The notes beneath the pieces are model-generated. The model searched no databases. It was not told the DNA's origin and worked only from the letters and a program-made list of their open reading frames with translations. Position numbers and translations under genes: made by a program. DNA of 64,000 nt, from the NCBI RefSeq assembly GCF_028737265.1, contig NZ_JAQZAK010000008.1, positions 124,001 to 188,000 on the forward strand, in the 5' to 3' direction. Origin of the DNA: Actinomycetospora callitridis. Lineage in GTDB: Bacteria > Actinomycetota > Actinomycetes > Mycobacteriales > Pseudonocardiaceae. The stretch's first letter is position 1, and the number at the start of each line of letters is the position of its first letter. This document shows, in pieces, positions 55,674-63,676 of the stretch.

Positions 55674-57173
55674 ATGGCGCAGCGGCACGAAGCGGAGCGG
55701 ACGTGCCGGGCGGTCGTGCGGGGTCTCCTCGTGGTCGGTGCCGCGGCGCTGGCCCTGTCGGGCTGCGCCCGTGCCCCGGAGCCGGCGGTGCCGCCGATCC
55801 CGCTGAGCTCCTCGGCACCGGTCGCCGCCCCCACTCCCCGCCCGGACGGTGGGCCCGGTCCGGCCTTCACCCCGTGCCGCGGGGACCTGGAGTGCGCGAC
55901 CGTGCCGGTGCCGGTCGACTACGCGAACCCCACCGGGCCCACGACGCCGATCGCCATCGCGCGCCGGCCCGCGGCGAACCCCGCCGCCAAGCTGGGCGTG
56001 CTCCTGGTCAACCCCGGGGGTCCGGGCGGCTCGGGCATCGAGCTCGTCCAGGCCGGGGTGCTCCCGCGCGAGGTGTCCGACCGCTTCGACGTGATCGGCT
56101 TCGACCCGCGCGGCGTCGGCGACAGCACGGGCCTGCAGTGCCCGCTGGGTCCCGAGACGCCGTACCTGGCCGATCCCGATCCGGGCGACCCCGCCGACGA
56201 GGCGGCCACGAACGACGCGGTCGACCGCTACGACGCCGCCTGCGGCCAGCGCTACCGCGACCTCCTGCCCCACCTCGGGACGCGCAACGTCGCCCGCGAC
56301 ATGGACCGCATCCGCGAGGCCCTGGGCGAGGAGCGGATCAACTACCTGGGCTTCTCCTACGGGACGTCGATCGGGCAGACGTACGCGCAGCTCTTCCCGA
56401 CCCGCCTGCGGGCGATCGTGCTCGACGGGGTCGTCGACGTGACGAAGCCGGGGCTGGACTCCGCGCAGGCCGAGAGCTTCGAGAACTCCCTGCGCCAGTT
56501 CGACGCCGCGTGCCGGACCGATCCGACGTGCCCGGTGCGGGCCGACCCGATCGGCACCCTCGACCGGGTGCGCGCCCGCGTCACCGCCGCCCCGCTGCCC
56601 GTCGCCGGCACGAGCCCGCTCTCGGCGGGGCTCCTCGAGATCGGCGTCGTCTACCCGCTCTACAGCCAGGACAGCTGGCCCCAGCTCGCCCAGGCCCTCG
56701 CCGCGGCCGACCGGGGCGACGGCGCCCCGATGCGCTCGCTGGCGACCGCCTACTTCCGGGGCAGTAACTCCGACACCTACAACGCCGTGACCTGCCTGGA
56801 CAACGCCTGGCCGACCGAGGACGAGCAGGTGCTCGCGGCCGCCCGCGTCACCGAGTCCCGCGCGCCGCACTTCTCCGGCAACGTGCTCGTCAGCGGCCTG
56901 ACCTGCTCGGACTGGCCCGCACCCCAGCAGCCGCTGACCCCGCTGGAGAACTACGCGGGCCCGCCGATGCTGATCCTCGGGACGACGAACGACCCGGCGA
57001 CGCCGTACCAGAACAGCGTCGCGCTCTCCCAGCGCGTGCCCGGCTCGGCGTTGCTGACCTACCGCGGCGAGGGCCACACCGTCTACACCAACGGCGTCCC
57101 GTGCGTCGACGACGCCGTCAACCGCTACCTCCTCGACGGCGTCCTGCCCCCGCCGAACACGACGTGTCAGTAG
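55674..57173 (+). CDS. Secreted lipoprotein alpha/beta-hydrolase, tripeptidyl-aminopeptidase-like (Hip1/CaeA type)
   Basis: A 499-residue protein with a lipoprotein signal peptide (basic start, hydrophobic VVRGLLVVGAAALALSG, lipobox LSGC with Cys about 31). The hydrolase core has VNPGGPGGSG (oxyanion), FDPRGVGDS, the nucleophile GFSYGTS, and the C-terminal TAP domain with LGTTNDPATPYQNS (Asp) and GEGHTVYTNG (His). Cysteines in PCRGDLECATVPV and VTCLDNAWP are typical of the group. M. tuberculosis Hip1 (Rv2224c) is a cell-envelope member. It likely trims peptides or esters outside the cell. Ribosome site GGCAGGAG. Confidence 0.92.
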   Translation: MAQRHEAERTCRAVVRGLLVVGAAALALSGCARAPEPAVPPIPLSSSAPVAAPTPRPDGGPGPAFTPCRGDLECATVPVPVDYANPTGPTTPIAIARRPAANPAAKLGVLLVNPGGPGGSGIELVQAGVLPREVSDRFDVIGFDPRGVGDSTGLQCPLGPETPYLADPDPGDPADEAATNDAVDRYDAACGQRYRDLLPHLGTRNVARDMDRIREALGEERINYLGFSYGTSIGQTYAQLFPTRLRAIVLDGVVDVTKPGLDSAQAESFENSLRQFDAACRTDPTCPVRADPIGTLDRVRARVTAAPLPVAGTSPLSAGLLEIGVVYPLYSQDSWPQLAQALAAADRGDGAPMRSLATAYFRGSNSDTYNAVTCLDNAWPTEDEQVLAAARVTESRAPHFSGNVLVSGLTCSDWPAPQQPLTPLENYAGPPMLILGTTNDPATPYQNSVALSQRVPGSALLTYRGEGHTVYTNGVPCVDDAVNRYLLDGVLPPPNTTCQ

Positions 57174-57180
57174 GTGCCAG

Positions 57181-57249
57181 GTCAGCGGCGGACCGTCGCC
57201 GACGTTGAGTGTCCGATCAGGGGAGCACGCCGATAGGGCCACGCACTCG
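57181..57249 (-). repeat. Dispersed repeat A, copy 2 (inverted)
   Basis: The reverse complement matches 29778-29847: GTGGCCCTATCGGCGTGCTC and CCCTGAT identical, one base missing, then CGGACACTCAACGTC identical and a diverged GC-rich end that keeps CCGCTGAC. It begins 7 bases after the lipoprotein stop. Confidence 0.8.
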
Positions 57250-57343
57250 ATCGGGGGCGGGATGCTCGCCGTGACGTAGGGTCGCTCCCGGTGCGCCGGG
57301 AAGTCTGGTCGGCAGTCGCTGACGTCTGCCCACCGGAGGAACC

Positions 57344-58639
57344 GTGGCCCGGTCGTACCCCCGCCTCTTCGCCCGCCGCTCCTGGCCGGAGACGGCGCGC
57401 ATCGCGGACATCCTGCGCCGCGAGACCGTCGGCGGCGTCCTGCTCGTCTCGGCCGCGGCGCTCGCGCTGTTGTGGGCCAACTCCCCGTGGCGCGAGGCCT
57501 ACACGGCCCTCTCGGGGACGCGGGTCGGTCCGGCGTCGCTGCACCTCGACCTGACCCTCGCCACCTGGGCCGCCGACGGCCTGCTGGCGATCTTCTTCTT
57601 CGTCGCCGGCCTGGAACTCAAGCGCGAGTTCGTCGCCGGCGACCTGCGGGAGCCCTCGCGGGCGCTGCTGCCGGTGGCGGCCGCGGTCGGCGGCATGATC
57701 GCGCCCGCCCTGATCTACACCGCGATCAACCTCGGCGGGCCGGGAGCCGCGGGCTGGGCGATCCCGACGGCCACGGACATCGCGTTCGCGCTCTCGGTGC
57801 TCGCCCTCATCGGCTCCTGTCTGCCCGACGCGCTGCGCACCTTCCTGCTCACGCTCGCCGTGGTGGACGACCTGCTCGCCATCACGATCATCGCGCTCTT
57901 CTACACCGACCAGCTCGCGTTCGTGCCGTTGCTGCTGGCGCTGCTGCCGCTCGGGGCGTTCACGGTCCTGGTCCAGCGGCGGGTGCGGTCGTGGTGGCTG
58001 CTGCTCCCGCTCGCCGCCCTGACGTGGGTGCTCGTGCACGAGTCCGGCGTGCACGCCACCGTCGCCGGGGTGCTGCTGGGCTTCGCCGTGCCGGTGGTCC
58101 GGCGGCGGGAAGGCCCCGGACCCGGGCTCGCCGAGCACTTCGAGCACCGCTGGCGGCCGCTCTCCGCCGGGGTGGCGGTGCCGATCTTCGCGTTCTTCGC
58201 GTCCGGGGTGACCGTCGTCGGCGGCGGGCTGGGCGCGGCGTTCAGTGACGCGATCACGATCGGCATCATCGCCGGGCTGGTGGCCGGCAAGGTCGTCGGC
58301 ATCATGGGGGCGACGTGGCTCGTCCAGCGGGTGACCCGGGCCCGGCTGGCCGACGAGCTGGACTGGAGCGACGTCCTCGGGCTCTCGCTGCTCGCGGGGA
58401 TCGGGTTCACCGTCTCCCTGCTCATCGGCGAGCTGGCGTTCGGCACCGGCAGCGGCGCGGACGACCACGTGAAGATCGGGGTCCTGACGGCCTCGCTGCT
58501 CGCCGCCGTGCTCGCCACGGGCGTGCTGCGATACCGCAACGGCGTGCACCGGCGCATCCACGAGCGCGAGCGCATCGACGCCGACCACGACGACGTGCCC
58601 GACGTCTACGAGGACGACACGCGCGAGCGCGACGCGTGA
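57344..58639 (+). CDS. nhaA: Na+/H+ antiporter NhaA
   Basis: A 431-residue, twelve-TM antiporter that expels Na+ in exchange for H+. The conserved acidic residues are in PTATDIAFALSVLALIG and TLAVVDDLLAITIIALFY (the Asp-Asp pair), with FFFVAGLELKREFVAGDL and FFASGVTV. GTG 57344 has GGAGGAACC upstream. The cytosolic tail (about 395-431) is charged and ends in DDVPDVYEDDTRERDA. It stands alone between two unrelated genes. Confidence 0.95.
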   Translation: MARSYPRLFARRSWPETARIADILRRETVGGVLLVSAAALALLWANSPWREAYTALSGTRVGPASLHLDLTLATWAADGLLAIFFFVAGLELKREFVAGDLREPSRALLPVAAAVGGMIAPALIYTAINLGGPGAAGWAIPTATDIAFALSVLALIGSCLPDALRTFLLTLAVVDDLLAITIIALFYTDQLAFVPLLLALLPLGAFTVLVQRRVRSWWLLLPLAALTWVLVHESGVHATVAGVLLGFAVPVVRRREGPGPGLAEHFEHRWRPLSAGVAVPIFAFFASGVTVVGGGLGAAFSDAITIGIIAGLVAGKVVGIMGATWLVQRVTRARLADELDWSDVLGLSLLAGIGFTVSLLIGELAFGTGSGADDHVKIGVLTASLLAAVLATGVLRYRNGVHRRIHERERIDADHDDVPDVYEDDTRERDA

Positions 58640-58765
58640 TCGCCCTCTCGTCTGCCGTAGTCGACTGGGCCGACAGCGTGAGTTCCTGCCGCCGTGCGGC
58701 CGCAAGAGGCGCCGGACGCCCGTGTCGGCCTTGCCGGGCCACGGGTCGGGACGCACCCTCGCCGC

Positions 58766-59851
58766 ATGACCGGACCGGCGGGCCGCGCCGCCCGCAACGC
58801 CACCCGCCGCCGCAGGGGCGCGGGGAGGGACCGCGCGGGCAGTGACCGCACGGGAGGGCCGACGCCCGTCGTCGCCGGTGTCGAGGACGCGGGCGCCACC
58901 ACCGACCCGGACATGGACGCGCTGACGCGGACGATCGCCATGGTCAACGACAAGGGCGGGGTCGGGAAGACCTCGCTCGTCGCCAACCTCGCCGGGCAGT
59001 TCGCCGCGGCCGGCTACCGGTGCCTGCTCGTCGACCTCAACCGCCAGGCGAACCTCGCCGACGACCTCGGGTTCCGCGACGGGCCGATCGACGACCACGG
59101 TGCGGGCCTGCTCATGAGCATCGTGGCCGGGTCGCCCCTGCGCCCGGCCGAGGGTGTCCGTCCCGGCCTCGACGTGGTGCCCGGTGGCGCGCGCCTCGTG
59201 GACCTCGTGCCGCTGATGGTCTCCCGGGTGCAGGAGCAGGGGCGGGAGGCGTTCCGGGCCCTCGCGACCGTGCTCGCGCCGGTGGCGGGCGACTACGACC
59301 TCGTCTTCGTCGACTGCCCGCCCGAGACGACGATCCTCACCGACCTCGCGCTCACCGCCGCCCGGTGGGTGCTCATGCCGACGAAGTCGGACGGCGGCGG
59401 CCTGGTCGGCATGCGCCTGGTCGGGGAGCGCTTCGCGCTCGCCCGCGAGCAGAACCCCGACCTCGGCCTGCTCGGCGCCGTGCTCTTCGCCACCGGGTCG
59501 CGCTCGCGCGTCGTGCACGCCGAGCTCCGCGAGGCGATGGAACGCGCCTTCGGCGGCCACTCGCCGCTGTTCACCACCTCGATCCGCCACGCGGAGCGCA
59601 CCGCGCAGGACGCCCGGCGCCTCGGCCGGCTCGCCCACGAGCTCGAGCAGGAGGTGGCCGCGCAGCCCGCCTGGTGGGCGGCCCTGCGGGAGGGGACCTC
59701 GAAGACCTCGTCCGGGCGTCGCCTGTCCCCGACCGCCGCGAGCGTGGCGGGTGACTACCGCGACCTCGGGGTCGAGCTCCTGACCCTCCTGCGCGCCGCC
59801 GAGGAGACCACGACCGCGGACCACCGCCCCGAGCAGGAGGCCACCTCGTGA
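58766..59851 (+). CDS. ParA/MinD-family ATPase next to gas-vesicle genes
   Basis: A 361-residue protein. The first ~50 residues are Arg/Gly-rich and could bind DNA. The ATPase has a deviant Walker A KGGVGKTSL (signature Lys kept), Walker A' VDLNRQANLADDLG where most ParA have DPQGN, and Walker B LVFVDCPPET. A C-terminal polar tail follows. The stop overlaps the next GTG (GTGA), encoding a winged-helix protein, a ParA-partner arrangement. I recall a ParA gene in the Serratia 39006 gas-vesicle cluster. A role in placing vesicles or DNA is inference. ATG 58766 is supported by CACCCT six bases upstream; ATG 58913 is the alternative. Confidence 0.82.
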   Translation: MTGPAGRAARNATRRRRGAGRDRAGSDRTGGPTPVVAGVEDAGATTDPDMDALTRTIAMVNDKGGVGKTSLVANLAGQFAAAGYRCLLVDLNRQANLADDLGFRDGPIDDHGAGLLMSIVAGSPLRPAEGVRPGLDVVPGGARLVDLVPLMVSRVQEQGREAFRALATVLAPVAGDYDLVFVDCPPETTILTDLALTAARWVLMPTKSDGGGLVGMRLVGERFALAREQNPDLGLLGAVLFATGSRSRVVHAELREAMERAFGGHSPLFTTSIRHAERTAQDARRLGRLAHELEQEVAAQPAWWAALREGTSKTSSGRRLSPTAASVAGDYRDLGVELLTLLRAAEETTTADHRPEQEATS

Positions 59852-60555
59852 CCGCCGACTTCCGCATGACCAGCGACGACGAGCAGCCGCCCGACCTCAG
59901 CGACGCGTTCGGGCGGTCGGCGACGGCGAGCCTGCGCGGACTCCTGCCCCCGCGGCCCCGGCGGAGCTCCGAGCAGGACGAGGACGAGGGCACCGAGGGC
60001 CCCGGGACGGGGTCTCCGGAGATCCCGGCGCAGGCAATGCGCCGCGGCGCCGTGGTGCCCCTCACCGTGCGGACCTCCGCCCCGGACGAGGTCACGGAGT
60101 CGGAGACCGAGAGCGAGACGCCGACCGGGGTCGCCCCGGCGCCCCCGCCCGCCGACGTCCCACCGGCCCCCCGCGGCGCACGCCGCCCGGCGCCCACCTC
60201 GGGGAGCACCGCCGGCACCGCCAACCGGCGGTGGGGCTCGGTGCGGCTGGCGTCGCAGGAGCACGTCGAGCTGTTGGTGCTGGTCACGTTGCGTCGCGGC
60301 CCGGCCAGCGGGCGGGAGCTCGCGGAGCGGCTGCGGGCGGACAGCGGAGGCGGCCTCGCGCCACCTCCTACCACGATTCAGAAAACCCTCCATCACCTCG
60401 CCCGGCACGGTCTCGTCGAGCTCGGGGCCGACACCGAACGGCGGCGCTACCGTCTGACCGAGCTGGGCATGCGGATCGCCCGTGCGCGCGTGCGGGCGTG
60501 GCGATCGCTGCGGCGCACGGTGGACCGGGTGCTGGACGCCGCCGACGAGGGCTGA
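59848..60555 (+). CDS. PadR-like winged-helix protein with disordered N-terminus, ParA partner
   Basis: A 235-residue protein. Residues 1-128 are Pro/Glu/Thr-rich and look disordered. Residues ~130-235 are a PadR-type winged helix: LLVLVTLRRGPASGRELAERLR, then PTTIQKTLHHLARHGLVELGADTERRRYRLTELG and a dimerisation helix. No ParB domain is present. The overlap with parA and the flexible tail fit a cargo or DNA adaptor for the ATPase; a plain regulator of the gas-vesicle genes that follow is the alternative. GTG 59848 is translationally coupled. Confidence 0.75.
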   Translation: MTADFRMTSDDEQPPDLSDAFGRSATASLRGLLPPRPRRSSEQDEDEGTEGPGTGSPEIPAQAMRRGAVVPLTVRTSAPDEVTESETESETPTGVAPAPPPADVPPAPRGARRPAPTSGSTAGTANRRWGSVRLASQEHVELLVLVTLRRGPASGRELAERLRADSGGGLAPPPTTIQKTLHHLARHGLVELGADTERRRYRLTELGMRIARARVRAWRSLRRTVDRVLDAADEG

Positions 60556-61002
60556 CCTCGTCCCTCTTCGAGCTCGGAGCAACGCGTCGGCGCATCGAGC
60601 CGCAGGACGTTGGGCTGTGCTGTCCAAGCGCACAGATCTAGCGGCGGACGCCGAACCACCGTATGGTGTAGATCACTGCGGACTGTCACCGAAGTGGCGG
60701 TCGACATGACCCTGCGTGGCCGGAACACCACGCGCACACACAACGCATCCGGTCGATCACATACCGACGTCTCGTTCATTCAGAAAGAGCGAACGGGCGC
60801 AGATGTTTGAAGCACGAGAACGACACCCGAATGCGCGGTCACCCTTCGTGCTCTGGTGATCACCAATTGGGTCGAACGGCCCATGGCAAATTTGATCTTA
60901 CCGGTCTAGCGCATTCCGGAAGCACGCGATGTAATGTCCGGCTCCGTAGGCGGCGGGCTGTGGTCCACCGCACAGGCGGACCAATCCATTCGGAGGTGCA
61001 CG
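60556..61002 (+). promoter_or_regulatory. 447-base AT-richer region, likely gas-vesicle promoter
   Basis: This gap is markedly less GC-rich than the rest of the window, with runs such as CATTCAGAAAGAG and GGCAAATTTGATCTTACC. It holds the inverted repeat CTGTGC-(9)-GCACAG (60615-60635) and CACCGTATGGTG (60657-60668). I see no gene in it. It most likely carries the promoter and operators of the gas-vesicle operon starting at 61003, but I cannot fix a -10/-35 pair. Confidence 0.5.
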
Positions 61003-61923
61003 GTGCCCGGAACCGGCCTGAAATTGGCCCTCGCGGTCATCGGCGGCTATCTACTCGGTCGTACGAAGAAGATGAAGCTCGCCATCATGTTCGGTGCTGC
61101 GCTGGCCGGGAAGAAGATCTCCACCGATCCCGCCCAGCTGCTGGGACAGGCCTCGAAGCTGATCCAGGCGTCACCCGAGCTCCAGAAGCTCGACAGTGCG
61201 GTGCGGGGTCGGCTGCTCGAGGCGGGCAAGGACGCGGCGCTGGCCGTCGCGAGCTCGCGCATGGAGGCCCTGACCGACACCCTGGTCAACCGGGTCGAGA
61301 ACCTCGGCAAGCCGGCCGCGGACGCGGCGGGTGCGGCGACGCAGGCCGCCGGTCAGACGGCGGGTGCCGCCGGCGACGCCGTCGGCCAGGCCGGTGGCGC
61401 GGTCGGCGACGCCGCCGGGACGGCCGGATCGGCCGTCGGTGGCGCTGTCAGCGGCGCCGGCGGTGCGGTCGGCAAGGCCGCGCGCGGTGGACGTCGTCGC
61501 AAGGCGGCTGCCGCCGAGGAGCCGGTCGACGACGGCGTGGACGCCGCCGACGAGATCGAGGACGTCGAGGACGTCGACGACGAGGTCGACGACACGGAGG
61601 AGCCCGAGTCCGACGAGGCCGTGGCCGAGACCGAGGAGGCCGACGAGCCCGAGGAGGCCCCCTCGCGGGCCACGTCGCGCCGTCGTGCCTCGCGGCCCCC
61701 GTCGGCGTCGTCGAAGAGCTCCGGCAGCGGTTCATCGAGCAGCGGCTCGACCAGCAGCGACACCGGCCAGGAGCGTCGTCGTCGTTCGTCGTCGGGCGCG
61801 TCGTCCGACGACAGCGCGAACCGCACCAGCAACGGCTCGACGCGTCGGACGTCGTCGGGGTCGCGCAGCAAGGCCACCGCCGGCTCCGGCTCGCGCCGTG
61901 GATCGGGGAAGCGCGATGACTGA
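61003..61923 (+). CDS. GvpY-like gas-vesicle cluster protein
   Basis: A 306-residue protein. A hydrophobic N-terminus (LKLALAVIGGYLLGRTKKMKLAIMFGAALAGKKI) and helical segment to about residue 110 are followed by Gly/Ala repeats (GAAGDAVGQAGGAVGDAAGTAG), an acidic stretch of Asp/Glu (about 168-220) and a Ser/Arg-rich tail. It resembles the gvpY-type protein of actinomycete gas-vesicle clusters, often mislabelled DNA primase. Role unknown; perhaps a membrane or vesicle-associated scaffold. GTG 61003 has GGAGGT. It overlaps the next gene by 8 bases. Confidence 0.7.
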   Translation: MPGTGLKLALAVIGGYLLGRTKKMKLAIMFGAALAGKKISTDPAQLLGQASKLIQASPELQKLDSAVRGRLLEAGKDAALAVASSRMEALTDTLVNRVENLGKPAADAAGAATQAAGQTAGAAGDAVGQAGGAVGDAAGTAGSAVGGAVSGAGGAVGKAARGGRRRKAAAAEEPVDDGVDAADEIEDVEDVDDEVDDTEEPESDEAVAETEEADEPEEAPSRATSRRRASRPPSASSKSSGSGSSSSGSTSSDTGQERRRRSSSGASSDDSANRTSNGSTRRTSSGSRSKATAGSGSRRGSGKRDD

Positions 61924-63199
61924 GTCCACGACGACCGACCCGCGGGCGGCCTCGAACGGTCAGGTCCCGCACGACGACGAGGGCGGGTCCGGCTCGTCGA
62001 TCACCGACGTGCTGCCCGTCGACCGTCTCAAGCAGGCGGCACAGACGCTGCTGAAGACGGCCACCGACAAGGCGGTCAACGCCGCCCTCGACCAGGTCGA
62101 GGGCCTCACCGGCCGGCTCACCGACGTCGCCGAGAACGGCGGGGTCGGCCTCTCGGCCGCCCTCGGCGGCGGCCAGTCGATGATGCAGGGCGGGAGCGCC
62201 GTCGGCGGCGCACTGAAGGGTGGGCTGTCCGCGGTGAAGGACAAGGTCACGGGAGCGCTCGGCATCGGCGGCGGGGACGACGACGACGAGGGCGACGAGG
62301 ACGGCAGCGGGAGCGGTGGCGGCAGCGGCAGCACCGGCCGCGGCAAGTTCAAGTTCATGAACATCTACGAGGTCCAGGACGTCGGGGTCCCGCTGCGCGT
62401 GGCCTACGACCAGTGGACCCAGATGGCCGACTTCCCGAGCTTCATGAAGAAGGTCGAGACGGTCAACCAGGAGTCCGACGAGAAGGTCGTCTGGACCGCC
62501 AAGGTGTTCTGGTCGCGTCGTTCCTGGGAGACGACTATCCGCGAACAGGTTCCGGATAGCCACATTCTGTGGGTGTCGTCGGGAGCGAAGGGTTCTGCGG
62601 ACGGGATCGTGACGTTCAGCGAACTCGCGCCGAACCTGACGCGCATCGTCCTGATCATGGAGTACTACCCGCAGGGCTTCTTCGAGAAGACGGGGAATCT
62701 CTGGCGCGCGGTCGGGCGTCGTGCCCGGCTCGAGTTCAAGCACTTCTGCCGTCACGTCATGATGGACACGCTGATCAACCGCGAGGAACTCGAGGGCTGG
62801 CGCGGCGAGATCCGCGACAGCGAGGTCGTCAAGACCCACGAGGAAGCCCTCGAGGAGGAGCAGCGGGCGGCCGAGGAGGACGAGGAGCTCGAGGACTCCG
62901 AGGAGGGCGAGGAGGGCGAGCTCGCCGACGAGGACGTCGACGAGGACGAGGACGTCGACGACGACCTCGTGGCCGAGGACGAGGACGCCGACGAGGACCT
63001 CGACGAGCTCGAGGACGAGGCGGAAGAGGCGGACGAGGCGGACGAGGACGAGCTCGACGACGAGCTCGAGGACGAGGCCGAGGAGGACGTCGACGACGAC
63101 CTCCCGGAGGACGCCGAGGACGAGGCCGCGGAGGACGCCCCCGCCGAGGAGGACGACCGCCCGCGTCGTCGCTCGCGGCGCCAGCGCACTCCGGCCTGA
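61916..63199 (+). CDS. GvpZ-like SRPBCC-domain gas-vesicle protein
   Basis: A 427-residue protein. Residues ~28-100 are helical (LKQAAQTLLKTATDKAVNAALDQVEG), followed by an Asp/Gly linker. An SRPBCC/polyketide-cyclase-like domain (about 140-290) shows YEVQDVGVPLRVAYDQWTQMADFPSFMKKVETV, VFWSRRSWETTI and TFSELAPNLTRIVLIMEYYPQGFFEKTG. The last ~130 residues are extremely Asp/Glu-rich and end in a basic RRRSRRQRTPA. It matches the plan of the actinomycete GvpZ-type cyclase-like protein. It could be a chaperone for hydrophobic GvpA. ATG 61916 has GGGGAAG. Confidence 0.78.
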   Translation: MTESTTTDPRAASNGQVPHDDEGGSGSSITDVLPVDRLKQAAQTLLKTATDKAVNAALDQVEGLTGRLTDVAENGGVGLSAALGGGQSMMQGGSAVGGALKGGLSAVKDKVTGALGIGGGDDDDEGDEDGSGSGGGSGSTGRGKFKFMNIYEVQDVGVPLRVAYDQWTQMADFPSFMKKVETVNQESDEKVVWTAKVFWSRRSWETTIREQVPDSHILWVSSGAKGSADGIVTFSELAPNLTRIVLIMEYYPQGFFEKTGNLWRAVGRRARLEFKHFCRHVMMDTLINREELEGWRGEIRDSEVVKTHEEALEEEQRAAEEDEELEDSEEGEEGELADEDVDEDEDVDDDLVAEDEDADEDLDELEDEAEEADEADEDELDDELEDEAEEDVDDDLPEDAEDEAAEDAPAEEDDRPRRRSRRQRTPA

Positions 63200-63282
63200 T
63201 CGACGGCCGATCGACGCCCACGACGGGTCCCGGTCCCCGGGGCCCGTCGTGGGCGATCCGCACAGGGAGGAAGTGAGACAGC

Positions 63283-63666
63283 GTGACGATCAGCCAGCAA
63301 TCGGGCGGCGGCGTCCAGAAGGCGCCCCAGGGCGGGCTCGCCGAGGTCCTCGACCTCATCCTCGACAAGGGCCTCGTGATCGATGCGTTCGTCAAGGTGT
63401 CGCTCGTCGGCATCGAGCTGATCACGATCGACGCCCGGATCGTCGTGGCGAGTGTCGACACCTATCTGAAGTTCGCCGAGGCCACCAACCGCCTCGACCT
63501 GCACCAGAAGGGTGGCAAGGACCTCGGGGAGTTCATGGGCGGCCTCACCGAGGGCGCCACCGAGGGCGGCGCGAAGGGCAAGACCAAGGGGGTGCTCGAC
63601 GCCGGCAAGGAGAAGTGGGACGAGGTCCGCGGCGAGCGCCAGCAGAGCAAGCGCGAGAAGGCGTGA
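63283..63666 (+). CDS. gvpA: Gas-vesicle structural protein GvpA
   Basis: A 127-residue GvpA/GvpJ-family protein. The rib-forming core is residues ~18-72: GLAEVLDLILDKGLVIDAFV, VSLVGIELITIDARIVVASV and DTYLKFAEATNRLDL. The VIDAFVKVSLVGIEL form and the YLKFAEATNRLDL end are those of actinomycete GvpA rather than GvpJ. A hydrophilic C-terminal tail of ~50 residues (TKGVLDAGKEKWDEVRGER) is typical of Streptomyces-type GvpA. It polymerises into the gas-filled shell. GTG 63283 has GGAGG. The next gene starts 10 bases downstream. Confidence 0.9.
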   Translation: MTISQQSGGGVQKAPQGGLAEVLDLILDKGLVIDAFVKVSLVGIELITIDARIVVASVDTYLKFAEATNRLDLHQKGGKDLGEFMGGLTEGATEGGAKGKTKGVLDAGKEKWDEVRGERQQSKREKA

Positions 63667-63676
63667 GGGGGCCGAG

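Noticed and set aside
58650..58700. Another GTGAG-armed hairpin after nhaA (CAGCGTGAGTTCCTGCCGCC)
   Set aside because: Only one arm resembles the family; no matching inverse arm follows, so it is at most a decayed copy.
60807..61919. A 370-codon frame through the gas-vesicle promoter region and GvpY-like gene
   Set aside because: It is Arg/Gly-rich shadow sequence in another phase; the GvpY-like frame has a ribosome site, a sensible hydrophobic start and overlaps its neighbour as an operon would.
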